Below, piece after piece: positions 1-10,236 of a stretch of 64,000 nucleotides of DNA (position 1 is its first letter; each line of letters starts with the position of its first letter). The position numbers and the translations under genes are program-made. The DNA comes from Peronospora farinosa (Eukaryota; Oomycota; Peronosporomycetes; Peronosporales; Peronosporaceae). The notes beneath the pieces are model-generated. The model saw only the letters and a list, made by a program, of their open reading frames with translations. It searched no databases and had not been told where the DNA came from. Location of the stretch: NCBI GenBank assembly GCA_947646735.1, contig CANTFK010000961.1:744001-808000 (forward strand). The letters are read 5' to 3'.

Positions 1-2376
1 TTTCTCATAAGGATAAGGGGACTGTGAACCAATGACACAACGAGGTTGAGTCATAAACGAGGCGAGACATACATTGTCACATCTTTTGGAAAGTTATTTA
101 TTATCGTAAAAAAAGAAAAAGGTTTAATTGATGTATATGAAAACATAGTGAAAGGATGTTGTAAAATGTATTGATTGGATAAATGATGACCAGGTATTGG
201 CGAGAAAAATTCGGTATGTCGATTGTCGACATGGTGCAGTTCTTTTTATAATATAGTCTAGTATAGTAGTGTCGAAACGAAAAAATGTCCTGGAAGAACA
301 AGAGCTTTTGTTATTTGTGACTGTAGTTAGTTGGTAGTGGTAATAAATGGCATGTAGATGCATCTTTTTTAGAGTTAAAAGGTTTCAAGTAGATGAAGAC
401 AAAGCAAAACGTCGCAATAGATGGCAGAATAAACACGAAAAGACAATCATTAGATGTCTGACTGTCTGAGAACGTTCCTTCAAGCAAAACGTGGCATTGC
501 GATCGTCACATGTTGAATAAAGTTGGTAATGGCAGTGCATTTGAATAATGGTGGAAAATCGTCGTGCGACGTGTCGGTGGTGGACAAAAGGACGACGGGC
601 TCAATTGAACGAACAATGCAAAGCTTTACATTAATGTACGGAGCAACATGACACGGAAAACGCACGAGGAAGAATGCGGGAGGCAGAAGCACCATCAAGG
701 AACCGACTCTGGCTATGGCGATTTTTGCTACAGATACGACTCATCAAGTGAGGAACGGGAAGCGGATCTACACAGAACAAGGAATCATGAAGCAAGCCTT
801 GAAATAGTGGCCACGACCATTGGATAGCCGATGAGACAAGGGGCACGTATGGCAATAGATGAACACTATTTGCTGTCGGTATCCACGAGATCAGTTGAGC
901 CAGCAGACACATCGGTACAAAAGACTGTCACCAATTGCCGAGTGCCAGTGGATGAGACATTGTCTGTACGCGCCGCTAGTGACGAACCCACGACGGCTTC
1001 GATTTGTCGTTGGTAAACGACAGGAAATTTGCCACACACGACAAGAAAATGAAAAAGTGAGTCAAGAGTCTTAGGTTGGATACGACGATAACGATCAGTA
1101 AAGCAACTGGCTCAAGTCGCTGTTACCGTGGCTCATTTGCGCGTAGTGACCAATATATTGAGCCTCATAACACGGCATCTCGGTTCACAAAGTATAGCCA
1201 GGACCAGCAGGTGCCGACAATACGAGCGGGCTACGTGACTTGTCCTCCTATTTCCTGTTGTTTGTCATGGGCGGACTCTTTTACAAACATGCTTTGAATA
1301 TCGGCTAAGATAACGACAAGCTTCCACGGGTACGCTGCCTTCGTCTGTCCTAAGTAGACCTTAGATTGCTGCAAAGTGATCAATGTTCTCAGTCACGCAG
1401 ACAGATTTGAAAATCCACAAATTTGATGATCAACTAGTCCAGTAAATTCCGTCCAGCACGGAATGCAGCTTGAATCCAGACGAAACGTTGATCCAAGGCG
1501 TGCCTGTGGACTTGCGCACAAGCACGAGTTTGGGAAGCCAGTGATCGATTTCCTTGGAATTAGATCAATAAACGTGATCATCGACAACAAGCTCCTGCCC
1601 TGCTCTTCCTGAGCTGTCATGCCAGCTTAAGCGTCCTCTATCTACACAAATTTCTTGGTGTTCCTTTGATAGCGATGACGTCCTTTACTTCGATGCTGCA
1701 ACGGTGGCTTACTACAATATGCGGGACGTAATCGCTGTCGGCTTCGACAGGCGATATCTGCTGAATTGATCGCAATGTCTTCCTTGCGAGATCAGGCTAC
1801 AACCGAAAAGATGTTTAAATATGAATCCAAGAACTATCGAGCGATTGATCCCGCTGACATATTGACCAAGAGCGTGTCAAGGGCCTACACGATTGCTCCG
1901 GTTGTGGTGCTGGTGGTGTACAGTATGAACTGCTATGGGAAGTTGAATAGCCTTCTCAATAAGATGCCTACGCCGGCATCATGGTAGCTATCACATGCTG
2001 GCCCCTTCATGGTTACGACATTGTCGTCGGCAAAACTTTGTCCCTGCCCACGATTATTATGATACACCGCCAAGACAAATGCTGCTGGCAAGTATCGACG
2101 CAGACGGATGATGGAGAAGATGCCAACCCACTTTCCAGATGTGACTGTCTAAGCCATCGTTGTGCTACTAAGAACATGACAACCAGGTCATGTACAGCTA
2201 TCGCTTTGACAGCATTGATCTTTTTCTATGACATTCTACCAGCAGCACCTGAAGCATATGATCGACAACAAGATCTATTCACGGTCGTAACGCAGGTCTG
2301 TCATCTATACACGTACAAGCTTTTCTGTGCCGAGCCAATGTCCATATTGATTATTAATAGAAAAACCGATGGGAAG
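1..2376. other. Intergenic or unresolved sequence
   Basis: I see no gene I can support. ORFs are short, overlap on both strands and match no family I recognise. A stretch around 1640-1960 (+) reads as protein-like in pieces (for example a segment containing YFDAATVAYYNMRD) but is broken within about 40 codons, so it may be a decayed element. AT-rich DNA with A/T runs fills the first 450 bases. The ORF that enters the SAC3-like gene is open from 1981, but the conserved domain only starts after 2440. Confidence 0.5.
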
Positions 2377-3764
2377 ATGCCTGCCCTCCCCCCGTCCATT
2401 GATTCAAATCTCCTGCTCCCTGTTTCATTCCAACAAATGCCAATTCGTGGAGAATGCCAAACGCTTTGTCCGTTGAAAGAAAAGGTGGAACGGAGTCGAA
2501 CCCATGAACTCAGTCGCTTTGAGTGTCCAACTGCAGATTTTCAAGGACTCGAAGCGATCAAAAAATATCGTCGAGCTGCTGCAGGTCGTGATGTTGGGGA
2601 TGCATCTGAATTGAGACCAGCGTCCGTACTCTTGCGTACATTGCGTCACTTGTTTACGACAGTACTATCGTGGCCTCAGAGTGGCTTTGATGGTCATGAA
2701 CCTGCTCGATCGGATGAGTTTCTAGCAGTCTATCACTTTGTTAATGATCGTATACGTAGTGTCCGACAAGATTTTACAGTACAGGTAGGGGATTGACGGT
2801 GACCACCTTGTCAGGACACTTCACTGACCTTTTTTTCTTGTTGATTGGTCATGCGAAGCGAATTGAGGACGCGTCATTAGTGACGGCACTGCAACAGATA
2901 TCACGGTTCCATTTGTTGGCAAGATTGCGTTCAATGCAGCTACTAAAAGCACAAGAATGGAGTGACAAGCTGAATGATGAACAATTGACATCAGCTCTTT
3001 CACAACTACAGGTGCTGTATAAAGTGCACGGGTTTGTACCAGAGCATGAGGATGTTCCAGAATTGAAGGAGACAGGGGCGTTTGTGGCGTACAACTTGCT
3101 GCTGCATGCGGACAATCCTCAAAACGTGGCTTGGATGGTACGCAAGTGTTCACTGAAACTACGTGCCATGCCAATGGTGCAACGAGCTCTACGAACATTT
3201 GTGGCGTTGCAGACGGATGACTTCGCTGCGTTTTTCACCGAGTTGAATGCCATGACGTTGCTGGAACGAGCTGCATCGCTGCATCATCTTGAAAAAGTTT
3301 GGACGCGTAGTTTGCGCATGATAAACAAAAGCTTTGGCAAACAGGATCGCTTTCCACTGGAAGACCTTGCACGTTGGATGAACCTGGTGGATCGACACAG
3401 TGAACACGAGGGTAGCGAACTTGCCGAGAGACTTTGCAACGCCTTGAACATCCAGACGCAGCGCCATCGACCACCACCATTACCAACTCGAAGTGATACT
3501 GGTACTGTAGCCGAGTCTTGGGAACAAGTCGATGATGGTCTTGCTGATCAAGTTGTATCGCTGTCAGTGACAAAACCATCTTCGCTCGGGTTTGCTCAAT
3601 TCAAACTCGCACCACTGTATGACCAGCTCGATTCGGATGCGGCGAGACTGCTACTTCGCGGCGTTGCTCTTCGAATTGAGAACAATTCTGCTGATAAAAA
3701 CGCCCTAGTGACGACGACAGAGCTAATCATGGGGACAGCACAAGACATTGGTGCACATTGTTAG
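2377..3764 (+). CDS. SAC3/GANP-family mRNA export protein
   Basis: Join(2377..2784, 2859..3764), about 437 aa. The 74-nt intron (GTAGGG...CGAAG) is phase 0 and joins two open frames into one continuous domain. Visible family signatures are GECQTLCPLKEKVERSR near residue 25 (the SAC3 'G.C..MCP..E...R' block), LSRFEC, a conserved ELRP..VL..T block near residue 79, then FVNDRIRSVRQDFTVQ at 121-136 running across the splice into an ISRFHLLA segment. This is the alpha-helical SAC3/GANP domain. In known members it scaffolds TREX-2-type mRNA export or related proteasome-lid-like complexes. The C-terminal 100 residues are not assignable. The start is uncertain: ATGs at 2338, 2377 and 2437 are all in frame, and 2377 is chosen as a compromise. 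It is convergent with the ARS2 gene, with about 313 bp between stop codons. Confidence 0.85.
2785..2858 (+). other. Intron of the SAC3-like gene
   Basis: GT at 2785 and AG at 2857-2858, with a pyrimidine run (cctttttttcttg) before the acceptor. Phase 0. Removing it joins ...DFTVQ to RIEDASL..., restoring the SAC3 domain. Without splicing the first frame ends at 2796. Confidence 0.85.
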
Positions 3765-4077
3765 GCGCCTGGTGTTCGTGAGCAGGTTATTTCTTCGTTT
3801 TTAATTGATCGCTCACGTACAACAAAAGCTCACTCAAAATGCAAAACCGCAGCAGCTTACTTCCGTACTCAGCGCCGGTAGAATTTGGGAACAAGACTGC
3901 CATGCTTTTTTCCCGTCGCTTTCACTGTGAATCACCGCTGCCCATTATTCTGCATACTGTTTTTGTTGAATCGTCATAGTCGGTGTATGTAGTATGCTCC
4001 TTGTTACAGCGCACGACGAGCTGCGTATCATGGGCAGAGCGGGTCTGCTCGGAACGTGGTGGAAGTGTACAACCAAA
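3765..4077. other. Convergent intergenic spacer
   Basis: 313 bp between the two convergent stop codons, serving as the 3' ends of both the SAC3-like and ARS2-like transcripts. No ORF or RNA gene seen. Confidence 0.7.
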
Positions 4078-6424
4078 TCACACCTTGGTTTTCTTCTTAG
4101 GAGGCGGCAAACTATCAAGTGCATCAAAGCTCAGCTCCACCTTGGTATCCTGCAAGTTATCCAAGTCGCGATACGACGTCGACACTTGGCGAGGGTCCGT
4201 TGGCAGCTCGCTGTCTGGAACTCGCGGCCCAGCAGGTGGAGGACCGCGCAAAGGTGATCGACCGTACCCACCGCCGCCATTGTGTCGGGGAGGCGAGCGC
4301 GGCGGTCGATCAAACGACCCTCTTCGCATGCAATCATCGCGCATTGGCGGAGCGCGACCGCGGAAACCATCGTCGCGGTAGAATCCTCGGCCACCACCGC
4401 CACCAAAATCTCGGTCAGGGCGTCCACGATAACCACCTCCATTCCGACCACCATGGTGGCCTCCGCGTCCACCAAGCACGGCACCACCAGACATGCTGTT
4501 GCTAGTTTCAAGTGGGGGCATCGGATGATGTTCATCCTCACGGTACTGCTCCCACATGTAACTCTCGCCAACTTCGGCAACCTTATCTACCACCAGTTCC
4601 GGGTGCTTGTTGCGAATGTGCTTCTTCACAAAGTCCATGGCCTTGAAGAGCTTAGTACATAAGCGACAACGATGCTTGCCGTCATCACTGGCTTTCTCGC
4701 CATAGTTTGCGTACGTGCTTTCCAGTGCAGCCTCTTCGCGAGCTTCAACCTCGTCAACCAACGCACGGTTCTTAGTGCGCTTAGCTTCCACGACTTCCGG
4801 CGCCAGCTCCTTCAGATACGCCTGCACCTTTTCATCCAAAGCTGACGCCCATCCACCAATAGCCTTAGCGGTCTCTCCTGTCGTGGCGGAAACTGACGAA
4901 TCCTTTTCTCCTGTTTCCGTATTTGCTGCGTTGTCCTTGTTTTCTTCTGTTGTAACATCGTCCGCCGATATCGCAGCACTGGTTACCGCAGCTTCCTGTC
5001 GAGCCTTCTCTTCTTCAATATCACGAGCTGAAGGCGGAGGGCGGCAAAACAGCGCAGGATGGGCATGCATGATATCGCCCATATCGAGGCACTGCACACC
5101 GGCATAATAAATATAGTGGTGCACCCGGCGCAAATACGCCACGACAACATCCAGCTTCTCCTTGTCAGTTGAGTAGCTTTGCGCAACCTCCTCTGATGTC
5201 AGCAGAGCCTCAACACCGAAGCGTGCCAGCTTCTCTTTGGCATTGTGAAACAAACGTGCGTCCAAAGCCTTTGCCAACGCAAGAGACTGCTTGTAGTCGG
5301 CAGTCAGACGTTCAGGTACCGACAAATACGAGGGAGTCTTGAGCGGCGCACGAGCACGGTGAGGAGACACCTGAAGACGAAATGGCGGGAACTGGTTACC
5401 ATCTTCAACAAACGTGTTATGAATCTTGGAAATAGCGTCACTCGCAGCAGCCGCACTCTCGTAGATAATGTACGCTGAGCGGTCAAAGTCAAACGCACTT
5501 TTTTTCGCCGGGTCTGACAAGTACAAATGTACAAAAGGACCTCCCTACAGAAAAAAAAGAAAAAAAGCCTAGTCAGTCCTGCTCAGCCCTCTCATTCTCA
5601 AGCAAAAGATATCACGCATACCGCTTTCTTGATAGTCTCACTAAGTGTACCAACAGGGCAAGCACATGGCACACGGCGTACGTACAAGACCCGTGCACTA
5701 TGCTCAAGATCATTGGCAAAATCTTCGGCCATCGAGGTTCCTCCATTGTCAATAGATATTTGTTCATCAAGACAAATCTTGGCTGTTCCCGTGCGTAGAC
5801 GTTCATGAAACTGTTGGGCTTCACTGATTTGTTGCGTTGTCTTGTGTTTCTCAACACGATGACGTAATGCCGGCGAATAACGTTCTTGCATCCATTCTTC
5901 CCGTTTGTGCACTTCAAAAAATGCACGTAAAACACGTTGTACGTGTTTCTTCTTGTATTCTTCATACCGTTGTTGATACACTTCAGGTGATGACTCATCC
6001 GTTTGTCGCATCATCCAAATTTTATAAGATAACAGAGGTTCCGGCAATGACGATGAAGGACGTGCGTCACGACGAGACGGTCCAGCGTCATCGAAACGAG
6101 GTCCCGACTCCCAATCGGGTGGTGGACCACGACCACGACGTGGTGGACTGCGACTGCGACTACGATTACGTGGTCCACGGAATCTCATATCGTAATTTTC
6201 TCGACTATTACTACGGTACCTTATACATTAATAAAATAAAAGAGAGTTTTGTCAGTATAAAATTAAAGAGAATATTACAATAAAAAACATATCAAATATG
6301 AGAAGTTTTACCGGCCACGAAAGTCGTCACGTCCATAAGGTGGACGTTGATCCGGATATGGACCCCCATTCAGAGGGGATGGGTTACCTCCTCGGTGATC
6401 CATTGGATGAAAATCCTCGCGCAT
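4078..6424 (-). CDS. ARS2/SERRATE-like RNA effector (zinc finger protein)
   Basis: Complement(join(4078..5544, 5622..6204, 6312..6424)), about 720 aa. The introns are 77 nt (phase 0) and 107 nt (after the second codon base); both splice to keep a single frame. The N-terminus is Gly/Arg/Pro-rich, followed by an RS-type stretch (RNRSRSRSPPRR) and the DUF3546-like block around LSYKIWMMRQTD and FLEVHKRE-type sequence (here FFEVHKREEWMQERY). An RRM-like region at 5400-5640 contains GGPFVHLYLSD. A single C2H2 zinc finger (CRLCTKLFKAMDFVKKHIRNKH, C..C...H....H) lies near residue 520, followed by KHPELV. The tail is Gly/Arg-rich and ends in KKKTKV. Length is close to plant SERRATE. Family members bind the nuclear cap-binding complex and direct RNAs to processing or decay. 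The first exon starts at the ATG at 6424; the preceding in-frame codon block contains a TAG. Confidence 0.9.
5545..5621 (-). other. Intron 2 of the ARS2-like gene
   Basis: 77 nt, GTATGC...CTGTAG on the minus strand with a strong polypyrimidine tract. It joins ...SETIKKA to GGPFVHLYLSD in phase 0. Confidence 0.85.
6205..6311 (-). other. Intron 1 of the ARS2-like gene
   Basis: 107 nt, AT-rich, GTAAAA...AATAG on the minus strand. It splits an Arg codon (CG|T) and joins DDFRG-R to RENYDMRFRGPR. The upstream exon is only 113 nt and is found only by following the Gly/Pro/Arg-rich frame. Confidence 0.75.
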
Positions 6425-7120
6425 TGGCGGCTCTGCCTAGAAATGGGGGGAGGATGGATAGAAATACGTTTAGAAATGGAGCAGGCAAACGGATGTTTGG
6501 GTTAGTTTATATATGGGTACAAGGAGGTCCTAGAGATGTAGCGGATTGAGTAAAGATGTCTATTGACGTACCATTAGAAGTCTAGTGGTAATGGGGAAGG
6601 AGAGATGACGTCCAATACGTCGATGAGGCTTGGAATGAGGTCGCACTTAAGGCTTTTTGAAGACTGCAAAGCGCCGTCCACCACTTTAAGCTTTGACGTA
6701 CCGATAAAATGGTACATTACATATGAACATTGTCATGATAGTAAATCTAAGAGTCAAATTGTGCTAAAGAAAGTGTTTTGTTTTGTTGCAATGTACTGTT
6801 TTAGCGACAATTATACTTGATTATCAGCAACTTAAGGTTTTGGTCCTCAATTTTGCGTCCTACAACGTTTAGCGTCAAATCCGTCACAATTCTTAAGATT
6901 ATGTACGCTAAATGCTACAAATAAGCGAGCTTTTCAATTGTTGACATGTCCGCTCGAACCTTTACAATTACCCAAGACGTCTTTAAAGTTGTCCGCCACA
7001 CCGCTAACATGACAGCTTCGTTGGGCCCTCTTATCTCGTACTGGTGTGGTCTTTTTACCAAAACACGAACCACGAATCAATATGTAAAAACCGTCCTCTA
7101 TTCTGCACAGGATTCATCCA
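6425..7120. other. Intergenic spacer between ATP23-like and ARS2-like genes
   Basis: 696 bp, AT-rich. Both neighbours are on the minus strand, so this holds the ATP23-like 3' end and the ARS2-like promoter. No convincing ORF. A TATATAA stretch at about 6506-6516 is present but not diagnostic in oomycetes. Confidence 0.6.
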
Positions 7121-8104
7121 TCATACATCCTCTGAAGACTTGTTCGGCGACGATTGTTTACTCAGAAAAGGACTATAGTCGGTATAGCACTGATTAAACA
7201 TCTTGTCGACTTCATCACGTGCTCCTGCAGGAAACATGGACTACAAAAACATCAGTTAATAATGTACGAGCCAAAGACAAGATATTCTACAACTTACACT
7301 TGTAGAGCGGACAGCGTGTTCACGAACACAACGTGCATTAAGCCATCGGGCACTTTTCTGAAAAAACTCGACATCCGGCAATACTCTCTCCAACAATTTG
7401 GCTCTTTGATAGCACTCGGACTCACGCGCCGATCGAATCTCACTACAACCACAAAATCATATCAATTAGCACTATAATAATCGTCAAACTATTAATTTAA
7501 AGAGTTCACCTGCAGGCCAAGATGTCCAATTTGGTGATGTCCATCTTTCGTACCGTAAACTGCAATGATGTAAACCACCCCACAAACTGTGTCATTAGTG
7601 ACATGTCACAAAAGCAGCATCAACACGAAGACGTCCATTTTGGCCAATCAACGCACATCGTATGCGTGGATGAGCTCGTGTACCATGGTTTCCTCCACTT
7701 CTTGAGCTGAATGCAGTCGATTGGCACAGAAGACAACGGTAGGTGGTGGTGCAGAGAAGAAAGCGCGAGCTTTGCCTTCGGGTCCTGTAATAATAAATGC
7801 AAAGAGTTCATTTTTCACTTTGTCTCTCAAATTTTATATTATTGTTGAAATGGCACGTACCGTCGTCTCGACAGTCAAGACATACAAAGTCGATTGCGGG
7901 CACGGTGCTCTTGCCTTTAGTATGCTGTTGGGCTAAGAACTAAGTACGAGTATCAAATATGACGTTAATTTCGGTACACACTATATTAAATATGAGAGAG
8001 AATATGCACAGCTCGCCTGCCTTGTTAATGATGCTCACGATGTACTGCGGTCGACGCTGCTGTAGTGCTACATGCACTGCATCCTCGCACTCGTACAGCT
8101 CCAT
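7121..8104 (-). CDS. ATP23: ATP23-like mitochondrial inner-membrane metalloprotease (peptidase M76)
   Basis: Six exons, complement(join(7121..7240, 7298..7442, 7510..7559, 7657..7784, 7861..7932, 8017..8104)), 603 nt, 200 aa. All exon phases agree. The metalloprotease signature HELIHAYD sits in exon 3 (zinc-binding HExxH). Around it are the family's Cys-rich block (DFVCLDCRDDG), VVFCANRL before the active site, LACSEIRSA after it, ARCVREHAV and a C-terminal DEVDKMFNQCYTDYSPF block. ATP23 proteins process the ATP6 precursor and assist ATP synthase assembly in the intermembrane space. The length fits the family. The start ATG at 8104 is preceded by an in-frame stop; no presequence is visible, which is usual because import is Cys-dependent. 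The intron between exons 1 and 2 appears to be GC-AG. Confidence 0.9.
7933..8016 (-). other. Probable GC-AG intron of ATP23
   Basis: 84 nt between exon 1 (ending CAG, phase 1) and exon 2. The minus-strand donor reads CAG|GCGAGC and the acceptor CTTAG. The alternative is a GT donor near 7977 that would add about 14 residues before a conserved block. I prefer GC-AG because the spacing then fits the family. Confidence 0.55.
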
Positions 8105-9021
8105 GCTCGTCGTCGTGTATTCAGGATCTTGTCTGATCGGACGTTAGCGTCTTCGCACGCGAGCACGTCCGTATCATGCAAACATCCGGTCGTTGCCATG
8201 TTTGCCACACCAAAGTTGCGTTCTCCACACATAACTTGCGTCCACCACACCAAAAGATTACTTTTAATTTAGGAGTCGGAGATTAAGCTCACCCATATTA
8301 ATAGATTCAATATCCTAGGGAGACGTGGCGTCGTCGCTTTCGTTGCGTGACCCAAACGACCTGTTTCGGTATTAGCTGGGTGATAGTGCTAATTAATTGG
8401 ACAACTTCACCGATACTTGTGTCACGAAGGCTGCATTCGAAGTAGCAATGTATACAAAAGGGATAGCTCAGATGCGCTGCTATATGCGCGAAAAATGAGC
8501 TAGTGTCCAGAATATCGGTGGTAAGACGACATAAATTCGGTACACGGAAACTTGACCGTTGCAGCTAGTGAAAGCCTGAATTGACGTGTGTAGACAGACA
8601 TCTGTATTTTTTTGCTAAGAGCTCTAACGCGCCATCAAAGATTTTTTTTGCATATAGACCAACCGGCATATTTAGATTTCTCTAGCGGCCTGTTACTTGT
8701 CCTCTTCGGCAAAGCTTACAGATATCTACCTAGTCATGGCTTACGTGCCACGGACGGGCGTTTCTGCCACAAACTCTGGGTGCCGGATAGCCCCAACCAT
8801 TTTTAATTGGGATTTCATGCTTCTAGGCAAAAATGGTGTGTAACACATTTATTTCGGAAGGCACCAAAGGGACAGACCGATGCCGTCAAAGAAGCTTGCA
8901 CAACATCATGACCTACCTTAAGAGCATTTTATATGTAAGTGTGTTGTTTCAGACCACTATAATTCTTTGTGTATAATTCGCTCTTACGTCAAAAGTCCAC
9001 TCTGTCCATAGTGTCTACATA
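8105..9021. other. Intergenic sequence
   Basis: 917 bp between the ATP23 start and a short minus-strand ORF. Short ORFs only, nothing recognised. It must contain the ATP23 promoter. Confidence 0.6.
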
Positions 9022-9387
9022 TTAAAAGAGAACTAACAAGCTGAAACAACGAAATTTGGTCACGTCCACTCTGGGAGGAATTTCCAGTTGTTCTACAGTC
9101 GGTAACTGCAGCTGCAAACAGTCTTCATTCATATTACTGTGTCCACACCGAAACTCTGATGTCTCAAATTGGAACGTTAGCAGTACTCCTGCAAATTCGA
9201 GAATGCTGTTGACCACGTCCACTGTGAATTGGTGCTGCGCTATGATGGACGCGATATACAGGATCTCGTCCATTGAGCGTAGCTGAATCGTAGATGCCTG
9301 CTCTTTCTGTGTCATCAAATGCACCTCGTGGGCCGAGAAGATCGCGTCGTCCACGAGGAACACGCCTTCATCAGTACCAGACACCAT
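9022..9387 (-). CDS. Unrecognised 121-aa ORF, possibly first exon or truncated gene
   Basis: ATG at 9387, stop at 9022. The protein looks coding: mixed amphipathic helices (MDEILYIASIIAQHQF, VVNSILEFAG) and an ordered C-terminal part (NEDCLQLQLPTVEQLEIP). It then runs into a hydrophobic, unconvincing tail (CFSLLVLF) just before the stop, which suggests either a missed 5' splice site or truncation. It has no signal peptide or recognised domain. It lies directly beside the first retrotransposon LTR (9516), so the upstream part of the gene could be displaced. I do not assign a function. Confidence 0.4.
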   Translation of the reverse strand: MVSGTDEGVFLVDDAIFSAHEVHLMTQKEQASTIQLRSMDEILYIASIIAQHQFTVDVVNSILEFAGVLLTFQFETSEFRCGHSNMNEDCLQLQLPTVEQLEIPPRVDVTKFRCFSLLVLF

Positions 9388-9515
9388 AGCTTGGGCTTGT
9401 TGTAGGTTTCTATTCTCATTTGAACGCTATTCTGGCAGCCCTGTCGTTGTACGAAGGTGAAGGTAATTTTTTAAAAGCTCTAATAGAATGCATTATGGAA
9501 GCTTGCGCTATAAAA

Positions 9516-10130
9516 TGTAGACGGGCACTTCTACGAAGTTGCCTCATGCTACTAGCTAGCACACACCTTATGCACAAACGAGGAAGCGGTTAGACCGTCT
9601 TACTTTCGCGTGCGAGGGTGGCTGTGTGGTTGGTCGACTTTAAGCAGTCGTACCACCAGTTGCCTCTCGCTTAAGCGAGAGTGCAACGAGCTTCTAAGAC
9701 AAGAAGACATTGACGTCACGTAGAAGCTTTTCGGCTTCTCGTGCGTGGTGCGTATGTCTAAGCGAATTCAAGACTGAGCTATGTTTAATTAATTATAACT
9801 AAACATATACTTAACTACTGATTGGCTATATATGTATATAGATCGGATACGCGACTCTTTAGAAGCGTATCCTGTCGCATGAACTTCAATCTAGATTTAA
9901 GATCGCAACTGACGTCCTTCTGAGACGTCGCGATGCCTAGCTTCAACTAGCGTCATCCCTTCTCATGTGAATTCATAAACGGATATCACAAATGGATGTC
10001 ACATTCACGAGGGGTGGATCACATTTGTGTATCGCACCCAAGTGACAGGTCAAAAGTAATCATGGATACTTTTAGACCAAACATTAAGTATACTACTTTA
10101 TGTTTACGTGTAACTAGATGCCCTGTTACA
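9516..10130 (-). repeat. 3' LTR of E1
   Basis: About 615 bp. The outer edge (TGTAGACGGGCACTTC) resembles the outer edge of element F's LTR (TGTAATCGGGCACCC), and the inner edge ends CCCTGTTACA, matching the TGTA...TACA termini of the other short LTRs here. The left boundary is inferred from this match because there is no second copy. An 18-bp perfect palindrome lies at 9664-9681. Confidence 0.6.
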
Positions 10131-10144
10131 CCATCCCCCGTTTC
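10131..10144 (-). promoter_or_regulatory. Polypurine tract of E1
   Basis: On the minus strand GAAACGGGGGATGG lies directly before the 3' LTR, the expected place for plus-strand DNA priming. Confidence 0.6.
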
Positions 10145-10236
10145 AAAACGATTTTTACATTTTGTAAAAAATCGCCTAGGAGACAGAGAGATTTGCGAGC
10201 CGTTATAAACGTGCCGCTTTACTCTACTCAATTCTC

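Noticed and set aside
2338..2340. ATG at 2338 or 1981 as start of the SAC3-like protein
   Set aside because: The extra residues have no SAC3 similarity and the 1981 start adds over 130 atypical residues. 2338 cannot be excluded, and 2437 is also possible.
3189..3579. Minus-strand ORFs of 90-125 codons opposite the SAC3-like gene
   Set aside because: They lie fully inside the conserved SAC3 exon, have no domain and are explained by codon bias on the other strand.
4119..4662. Several plus-strand ORFs over 120 codons opposite ARS2
   Set aside because: They are shadows of the Gly/Arg-rich ARS2 tail; composition keeps the opposite frames open.
9388..9515. Target duplication for E1 (TAAAA at 9511-9515)
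   Set aside because: E1's other end is missing, so no partner can be compared.
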